Below, in pieces: positions 58,700 through 64,000 of a stretch of 64,000 nt of DNA. Made by a program: the position numbers and the translations under genes. The stretch covers positions 14,459 through 78,458 of the forward strand of contig NZ_JXLE01000005.1 of NCBI RefSeq assembly GCF_001886265.1, written 5' to 3'. Position 1 is the stretch's first letter. Every line of letters starts with the position of its first letter. The DNA comes from Enterococcus thailandicus (lineage in GTDB: Bacteria; Bacillota; Bacilli; Lactobacillales; Enterococcaceae). Below the pieces are notes generated by a model. That model worked only from the letters and a program-made list of their open reading frames with translations. It was not told where the DNA came from and did no database searches.

Positions 58700-59632
58700 A
58701 TGCTATTTCAAGAAGGCGTAGAAGAATTTTTGTTGGATTGTCGGGTAAGAAATTTGTCTAAAAGGACGATTGAAACGTATCGATCCCAAATACGAGTTTT
58801 TAGTAGTTACATATTTTCAGAGTTCGAACTAGATAAGTTGGAAGAAATCAAGAAACCTCATGTAAAGAGCTTTATCTTATGGATGAAAGAAGAACGCAGT
58901 GCAAATTATATTAATCAGATTCTAAAAGCTCTCAGAACCTTCTATAAGTACCTTTTTACGGAAGAATATATTGATCGTAACTTTATGCTAGACATTCAAT
59001 ATTTGAAATCAGAGAAACGCTTAATCAATACTTTTAACGATCAAGAGGTAGCAGCGATGATTAGCTTCTACAATCACACAGGATTTGTGAATCAGCGGAA
59101 TCGATTAATCATAGAAATTATGGCTGATTGTGGTTTACGTGCCGAAGAAGTCCGCTGCTTATCAAATGATAATTTCAAAGGAACCTACTTTCAATTAATG
59201 GGGAAAGGGCGTAAAGAACGGGTTGTTCCTATTTCGCAATATCTGCAATTGTCCATCAAAAAATACCAGAAAACGAAACGAGGTTACTTTAATAATTTGC
59301 GCAATTATCGTGAAATAGATGACTATCTTGTCGTCAATAAATCGGGCAAGAAAATAACTAATAATGTTCTTTTGGAGAAGATAGTCAAAGATGCAGCAAA
59401 TGGAATTGGGGTCAGAGATGAAGTCAAACGAAGAAGCTGTCATAGCTTAAGACATTATTATGCACAGAAACTATTGAAGAGTGGTGTCAATCTTTATACA
59501 ATTAGTCGCTTATTAGGGCACTCCAATATCAAGACCACGCAAACCTATCTCAATTCCTTGAGCGATGCGGATATTTTGGAAAATACAAAAGTCACACCAT
59601 TGGAACGGTTATTAAGAGAGGGAAAGATGTGA
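58700..59632 (+). CDS. Tyrosine recombinase (XerC/D-like, restriction-locus type)
   Basis: A 310-residue recombinase. The SAM-like DNA-binding N-terminus (LSKRTIETYRSQIRVFSSYI) is followed by the catalytic domain with Arg near 146 (DCGLRAEEVRCLS), Lys in GKGRKERVVP, HxxR near 248-251 (HSLRHYYAQKLL), GH near 273 (LLGHSNIKTTQTYL) and the Tyr near 283. All catalytic residues are present. The following fragment is from hsdR, so this is probably the recombinase of a former type I restriction locus, where such enzymes invert hsdS genes, rather than a phage integrase. Confidence 0.85.
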   Translation: MLFQEGVEEFLLDCRVRNLSKRTIETYRSQIRVFSSYIFSEFELDKLEEIKKPHVKSFILWMKEERSANYINQILKALRTFYKYLFTEEYIDRNFMLDIQYLKSEKRLINTFNDQEVAAMISFYNHTGFVNQRNRLIIEIMADCGLRAEEVRCLSNDNFKGTYFQLMGKGRKERVVPISQYLQLSIKKYQKTKRGYFNNLRNYREIDDYLVVNKSGKKITNNVLLEKIVKDAANGIGVRDEVKRRSCHSLRHYYAQKLLKSGVNLYTISRLLGHSNIKTTQTYLNSLSDADILENTKVTPLERLLREGKM

Positions 59633-59832
59633 TGGGGATACAAATGATTGTTACGATGTCTAGACGGATTGCGATTGATTTGTATAAGGAAATCGCGAAG
59701 TTACGCTCTAACTGGCACTCAGATGATGATGACAAAGGACGGATCAAAATTGTTATGACAGGTTCATCCAGTGATCCTGAAAGTTGGCAACCATTTATTG
59801 GGAATAAAGAAGTGACACTTTATATCGCTTGA
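59632..59832 (+). pseudogene. Fragment of a type I restriction subunit HsdR
   Basis: An open frame of about 66 codons reads MIVTMSRRIAIDLYKEIAKL, then RSNWHSDDDDKGRIKIVMTG and SSSDPESWQPFIGNK before diverging. This matches an internal part of HsdR helicase/nuclease subunits, with the MSRR, WH-D and MTGS(A/S)SDP elements. Both flanks of the hsdR gene, and hsdM and hsdS, are missing. It begins directly at the stop of the recombinase gene, so a deletion joined them. Confidence 0.75.
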
Positions 59833-59908
59833 AACGTTGATTTTACTGCAATTAGCTAAAACTCATGAGACTAACGGAGACACAAAATGATTTGAATTGT
59901 CGCCAAAA

Positions 59909-59948
59909 ATCCTCTCGCTGAATAGTTGTCGGTGGGAGGATTTCTTTT
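59909..59948 (+). terminator. Terminator upstream of the type III system
   Basis: AAATCCTC..C/G..GAGGATTT with a 17-base loop followed by CTTTT. It separates the hsdR remnant from mod. An extended -10 TGCTATAAT at 59980-59988 for mod follows. Confidence 0.65.
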
Positions 59949-60020
59949 GGCTCTCGCTATATGGTGCAAGCATGTTTAATGCTATAATTTAAGAGATGAA
60001 CTATTAAGGAGATGACTAGG

Positions 60021-62126
60021 ATGGCAAAGGTTGAGCCGAAAATTTTTGACGAGTTGAAAACAGCTTTGGTATCTTTTGGCGACAAGTATTTTGTCGGGGA
60101 AGAATTGAACCGTTCCAAACTTACGGATGATTTGCGAAACTATGATGAAGCACTTTTGAGCAAGTTGTTTGAGGTGGATTTCATCAAGCAACATTTCATT
60201 AAGGAAGTGGCAGGGCAAAAGCTCTTTCAAATTGAGCAACTTGAGGAAGCCGTACTCTATAAAGACTATTGGGATACGAGCTACACCAAGTATGAAAACC
60301 GTGTTGGCTTGGCTTCAAAAGGAAAATTCCTACAAGATAGCCAAGATGTTGTCTTAGACTTTCCTTTCAAGGATGGCGTTTTGACTGCTTCAATGACTAA
60401 AGAAGATAATGAGGACGGCTATGATGACGCCTTCTTAAACGAGGTCATTGAGAAAGACGAGATTGACCGTCTATTTGACAAGAAAGTATTTGTCAATGTC
60501 AAACGCTTTGGCGATAATCAGACAGCACAGCACAGCACAGCGGTAGATAATGGGATTGTTTCTTTTGATAAGGAGAAAGACAATCTGATTATCAAAGGAA
60601 ATAATCTGTTGGCGTTGCATACTTTACGAGAAAAATACACTGGTCAGATTAAACTTATCTATATTGACCCACCTTACAACACGGGTTCAGATTCATTCCT
60701 GTATAACGATAGGTTTAATCATTCTGCATGGTTGACCTTCATGAAAAACCGTCTTGAAATTGCCCGCGAGTTACTTACTGATGATGGTTATATCTTTATT
60801 CAGACTGACGACTCAGAGCAAGCATATTTGAAAGTATTGATGGATTCAATATTTGGTAGAAATCAGTATGTTAATACAATCTCTGTGTTATTCAAAAATA
60901 TTGCTGGTGCTTCTGGTGGTGGTCAAGATAAGCGATTGAAGAAAAACATTGAGTATGTAACGATTTATTCTAAAAACCGGGAGTTATCACGGCCATTTAA
61001 TTCCGTTTACGAATTTAAGAAAATTTCAAATTTGGTTCAGGAGATGCGTGAAGAAGGTGTGAGTTGGAAATACACTAGTATTCTCGTAGATTCAGGTACA
61101 GAAAAATATGTTGGCTCAACAATTGATGGTGCTGGAAACGAAATTAAATTATACAAACAAGAGAATCCAGTAATTAAGTCTATCAGCTCTCTTATGAAAG
61201 AGGAGAGTCTAACAGAGGAACAAGCTTACGACAAATACGGGAAATTTGCTTTTCAAACAGCAATGCCTCAAAGCTCTATCCGACCACGTGTGATGGAAAA
61301 GTGGCAAGAGCTTGGTTTAGGTGAAAATGACTTAATGTCAATTCGTTATGTTCCAAGAACAGGTAAAAATAAAGGAGTTGAATATCAACAATTTTACAAA
61401 GGAAATACTTTTAGACTTTTTGCTTGGCTAAAAGACGTATCTGAAGAAATTGATGGCACGTTATATAAGCGAGATGCACTTGGAACATTCTGGAACTTCG
61501 TCGGTGAAACTAAAAATGTCAATAAAGAGGGACAAGTTGAATTTCCAAATGGCAAGAAACCTGAACGATTACTTGGTAAGATTATTGAAATGGCAACTGA
61601 ACCTAATGATCTCGTATTAGATTTCTTTGGCGGTTCTGGTTCAACTGCCGCAGCAACTTTGAAACTTGGAAGAAATTTTATCAGTATAGAGCAGATGGAA
61701 TCTCAAGTTTCTTTAGAGATAGAACGATTGAAAAATGTAATAGATGGGTCAGACCAGAATGGACTAAGTTCAGACGTCAACTGGCAAGGTGGCGGTTCAT
61801 TTGTCTATGCTGAATTGTTCCCTAAAAACATGGGCTACTTGCAAGACGTTATCCACGCTAAAGACCTTGAAGGATTGAAGTCAGTCTATGCCCGTATGCT
61901 CTCAGGTAATGACACGGATGAACCTGCTGACATTTCCTTCCGTGCTGACCTATCCAAGATTGATTGGTTACAAGGCTTTGATGAAAACAAACGTCTGCTT
62001 GTGAAACTGCTGGATAAGAATGGGCTTTACTACAACTATTCAGAAATTGATGATAACAACGTCCGAGACATGATTTCTGATGAGGAATACACCTTCAACA
62101 AGAATTTCTATGAGGGTGGTGACTAG
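60021..62126 (+). CDS. mod: Type III restriction-modification system methyltransferase Mod
   Basis: A 701-residue beta-class N6-adenine DNA methyltransferase. The catalytic IYIDPPYNTGS lies near residue 216, ahead of the SAM-binding DFFGGSGSTAAAT near 535. The central part (about 270-520) is the target-recognition domain. Mod recognises a short asymmetric site and pairs with Res. ATG 60021 sits 9 bases behind AAGGAG; ATG 60012 overlaps the ribosome-site region. At residues 168-174 the gene contains three and a partial fourth CAGCA repeats, a possible on/off switch. Base composition is higher in GC than the neighbouring island. One base separates it from res. Confidence 0.93.
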   Translation: MAKVEPKIFDELKTALVSFGDKYFVGEELNRSKLTDDLRNYDEALLSKLFEVDFIKQHFIKEVAGQKLFQIEQLEEAVLYKDYWDTSYTKYENRVGLASKGKFLQDSQDVVLDFPFKDGVLTASMTKEDNEDGYDDAFLNEVIEKDEIDRLFDKKVFVNVKRFGDNQTAQHSTAVDNGIVSFDKEKDNLIIKGNNLLALHTLREKYTGQIKLIYIDPPYNTGSDSFLYNDRFNHSAWLTFMKNRLEIARELLTDDGYIFIQTDDSEQAYLKVLMDSIFGRNQYVNTISVLFKNIAGASGGGQDKRLKKNIEYVTIYSKNRELSRPFNSVYEFKKISNLVQEMREEGVSWKYTSILVDSGTEKYVGSTIDGAGNEIKLYKQENPVIKSISSLMKEESLTEEQAYDKYGKFAFQTAMPQSSIRPRVMEKWQELGLGENDLMSIRYVPRTGKNKGVEYQQFYKGNTFRLFAWLKDVSEEIDGTLYKRDALGTFWNFVGETKNVNKEGQVEFPNGKKPERLLGKIIEMATEPNDLVLDFFGGSGSTAAATLKLGRNFISIEQMESQVSLEIERLKNVIDGSDQNGLSSDVNWQGGGSFVYAELFPKNMGYLQDVIHAKDLEGLKSVYARMLSGNDTDEPADISFRADLSKIDWLQGFDENKRLLVKLLDKNGLYYNYSEIDDNNVRDMISDEEYTFNKNFYEGGD
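60523..60541 (+). repeat. CAGCA pentanucleotide repeat inside mod
   Basis: CAGCA x3 plus CAGC, encoding around QTAQHSTAV. Gain or loss of one 5-bp unit shifts the frame and would truncate Mod near residue 175. Phase-variable type III mod genes of other bacteria carry such tracts; Streptococcus suis modS has a GAGCA tract. Confidence 0.8.
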
Positions 62127-62127
62127 C

Positions 62128-64000
62128 ATGGCAAAAGCAAAGAAAACACCTGCTAACGCTCGTCAATTTCCTCTTGTGGATCAGGCAGAGCAAGCTGAAA
62201 AGGATTTGTTCAGTCAGCACCAAAGTTATGAAATCCCAGAGTATATTAACGGGAACTTGATTCATACGTTGCGTGCCTATCAGGATAAAGCTATCCGAAA
62301 TTATCACTATACACAAACAGAGATTAAACCGAACCCTCAACATGTTCTTTTCAACATGGCAACTGGTTCAGGGAAAACCGACTTAATAGCTGGACTCATA
62401 CTCTACCTCTATCAAGAACACGGCTATCAGAATTTCTTGTTTACCGTCAATACCAACTCGGTCTTGATGAAAACCAAGGATAACTTGGTTAATGAGAACA
62501 GTGAAAAGTATCTGTTCCAAAACAAGATTGAGATAGATGGCAAAAACATTTTCATTAAGCAGGTCGAACGCTTCCCACGGATTCAACAAGACAACACCAT
62601 TTACATCAAGTTGTCTTCGGTTCAAAAGGTATCTGATGACCTATTTGTCTTGAAAGAAAACACCATGGGTCTTGCGGACTATGAGAATCAACCTGTGGCA
62701 GTATTGGCGGATGAAGCCCACCATTATTCTGCAAGTACCAAGTCTGAAAAAGAAGCTGAAAACACATGGGAGTCAGCGATTAACAAAATCTTACGGGCCC
62801 GCGATGACAAGGAACACAAGAACCTACTCCTAGAATTTACGGCTACCGTAGACTTTGACAAGGAAGTCATCTACAACAAGTATCGGGATAAAGTGGTCTA
62901 CCGTTATCCCTTAAATCAATTCATGTTTGATGGCTACTCTAAGCAAGTAAAGCGGATTGAAACGTCCGCAAGCGACCAAGATAAAATGCTAAACGTGGTC
63001 TTGCTTTCTCAATTTAGGAAATATCGTGCCTATTCTGAGGGTGTCACTGGTACATTTAAGCCCGTGATTATGTTCAAGTCTGCAAAAGTTGCGGTCTCAA
63101 TGGAAGCCAACAAGGTCTTTAATGAGCTGATTAAAAATTTGAATGTGGCGGATCTGTTAGCCTTCATCAAGCGTCAACAAGTTTTAGACAGCAATGACAG
63201 TTCAGCTTTGGAGCTTGCCTATAACTTCTATCTCAAGAATGAAGATGACCTCGCCAAAATCGTTCGTGAGATTAAGCAAGACTTCGACCCTCGGAACGTG
63301 CTAAACGCCAATGACACAAGCGGAAACATGCTTGAAAAGGGGCAGTATGAAGCTTTGAACACGCTTGAAAGTCCAAATAACCTCTATCGTGTTGTTTTTG
63401 CGGTTGCGAAACTGACCGAAGGCTGGGACGTTCTCAATCTCTATGATATTGTGCGGATTGAACAGGAAGCTGCGACAAACAAAAATGCCACAATGGTCGA
63501 AGCGCAACTCATTGGGCGTGGTGCTCGTTATTATCCGTTTGAATTGGATGGTGTGAAAAGCTATCACCGCCGTTATGATGGCGATAGTTCAAACAAACAG
63601 CTCTTCCTTGAGACCTTGCACTATCACACTATGAATGAGCCACAATACCTGAAACAGCTTGTCGGCTCATTGAAACAAATGGACTTGCCAACAGGTCAAG
63701 ATAAAAAGAATCCACCCGTTGAAATCAAGGTTAAACCCGCTTTCAAACGGACGGAGACTTATAAAACAGGGAAAATCTACTACAACGAAGCTGAGGATGT
63801 GGCAGACGAGTGGTTTGATTCCATTGAAAAATACGGTATCAATCACAAGACCGATATTTCCAGAAGTCTGAATTATGGTAGCCGTGAGGTATCTTATCAA
63901 GCAACCGTTGCTTTGACTGAGACTAAAACAATCAGTATTGCTAAATTTGACGACCGTTATATCAAGAAGGCCATTCAACGTTTAGAGTTTTATCAGTTTG
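62128..64000 (+). CDS. res: Type III restriction enzyme subunit Res (partial, runs off the window)
   Basis: At least 624 residues; the gene continues past base 64000. It has superfamily 2 helicase motifs: FNMATGSGKTDLIAGLILYL (Walker A near 78), LADEAHHYSAS (DEAH near 196), LLEFTATVDF, and the late AEGWD-type motif KLTEGWDVLNLYDIV with QLIGRGARYYPF. The PD-(D/E)xK nuclease domain should lie beyond the window. Res cuts about 25 bp from two head-to-head unmethylated sites in an ATP-dependent manner. The ATG at 62128 follows GAGGGTGGT, one base after the mod stop; mod and res are one operon. Confidence 0.92.
   Translation, partial: MAKAKKTPANARQFPLVDQAEQAEKDLFSQHQSYEIPEYINGNLIHTLRAYQDKAIRNYHYTQTEIKPNPQHVLFNMATGSGKTDLIAGLILYLYQEHGYQNFLFTVNTNSVLMKTKDNLVNENSEKYLFQNKIEIDGKNIFIKQVERFPRIQQDNTIYIKLSSVQKVSDDLFVLKENTMGLADYENQPVAVLADEAHHYSASTKSEKEAENTWESAINKILRARDDKEHKNLLLEFTATVDFDKEVIYNKYRDKVVYRYPLNQFMFDGYSKQVKRIETSASDQDKMLNVVLLSQFRKYRAYSEGVTGTFKPVIMFKSAKVAVSMEANKVFNELIKNLNVADLLAFIKRQQVLDSNDSSALELAYNFYLKNEDDLAKIVREIKQDFDPRNVLNANDTSGNMLEKGQYEALNTLESPNNLYRVVFAVAKLTEGWDVLNLYDIVRIEQEAATNKNATMVEAQLIGRGARYYPFELDGVKSYHRRYDGDSSNKQLFLETLHYHTMNEPQYLKQLVGSLKQMDLPTGQDKKNPPVEIKVKPAFKRTETYKTGKIYYNEAEDVADEWFDSIEKYGINHKTDISRSLNYGSREVSYQATVALTETKTISIAKFDDRYIKKAIQRLEFYQF

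Overview
The window is a low-GC Firmicute chromosome that I place in Enterococcus. The main reason is the complete ntp operon for a vacuolar-type sodium ATPase (subunits F, I, K, E, C, G, A, B, D) followed by a KtrB/NtpJ potassium transporter subunit, the arrangement known from Enterococcus hirae. IreB, Rex next to an ABC-F gene, class 3 Fbp and a cggR-gapA-pgk-tpiA-eno cluster agree. NtpA differs at many positions from the E. hirae protein as I recall it, so I do not name a species.

Layout. 0-12 kb: a decayed transposase fragment, a CoA-disulfide reductase-like enzyme, an ABC-F protein, rex, a thioredoxin-like protein, a YraQ/YcgQ-type permease pair, a two-part threonine/serine exporter, tRNA-Gly(CCC), a secreted-type nuclease, and ireB-ruvX-DUF1292. 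12-17.9 kb: a small AT-rich island inserted at the 3' end of the DUF1292 gene. It is bounded by a duplicated gene end and carries a broken integrase, an Rgg-type regulator, a divergent 19-residue peptide ORF, a secreted bacteriocin-like protein and a fused ABC exporter. 18-34 kb: cell-wall amidase, methyltransferase, acetyltransferase, rnhC, zapA-cvpA, mutS2-trxA-uvrC, a NatAB-type ABC transporter, fbp and a C26 peptidase. 34.8-45 kb: the ntp operon behind a leader RNA with mutually exclusive hairpins. 45-58.5 kb: glyoxalase, Nudix and HAD hydrolases, an HD hydrolase with LipL, DUF1934, rpoE, tRNA-Arg(CCG), rpoN and the glycolytic cluster. 58.5-64 kb: a restriction-modification hot spot with a tyrosine recombinase, an hsdR fragment and a type III system whose mod gene contains a pentanucleotide repeat; its res gene runs off the window.

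The most unusual feature is a family of imperfect palindromic repeats. There are at least 13 full units of 111-113 bp, joined by 7-bp linkers, in five arrays, plus worn copies elsewhere. The units fall into sequence subtypes whose stem halves change together. Every array is oriented with its GGTTGT end towards the stop codon of the gene upstream; in three genes the unit starts directly after the TAA. They resemble a mobile or structural 3'-UTR element. Small palindromic repeats called EFAR are known from E. faecalis, but I cannot test kinship here.

The genes fit a fermentative coccus that exports Na+ by ATP hydrolysis, senses NADH through Rex, controls lower glycolysis through CggR, and acquires competition genes (bacteriocin-like island) and defence genes (type III restriction) at gene 3' ends.
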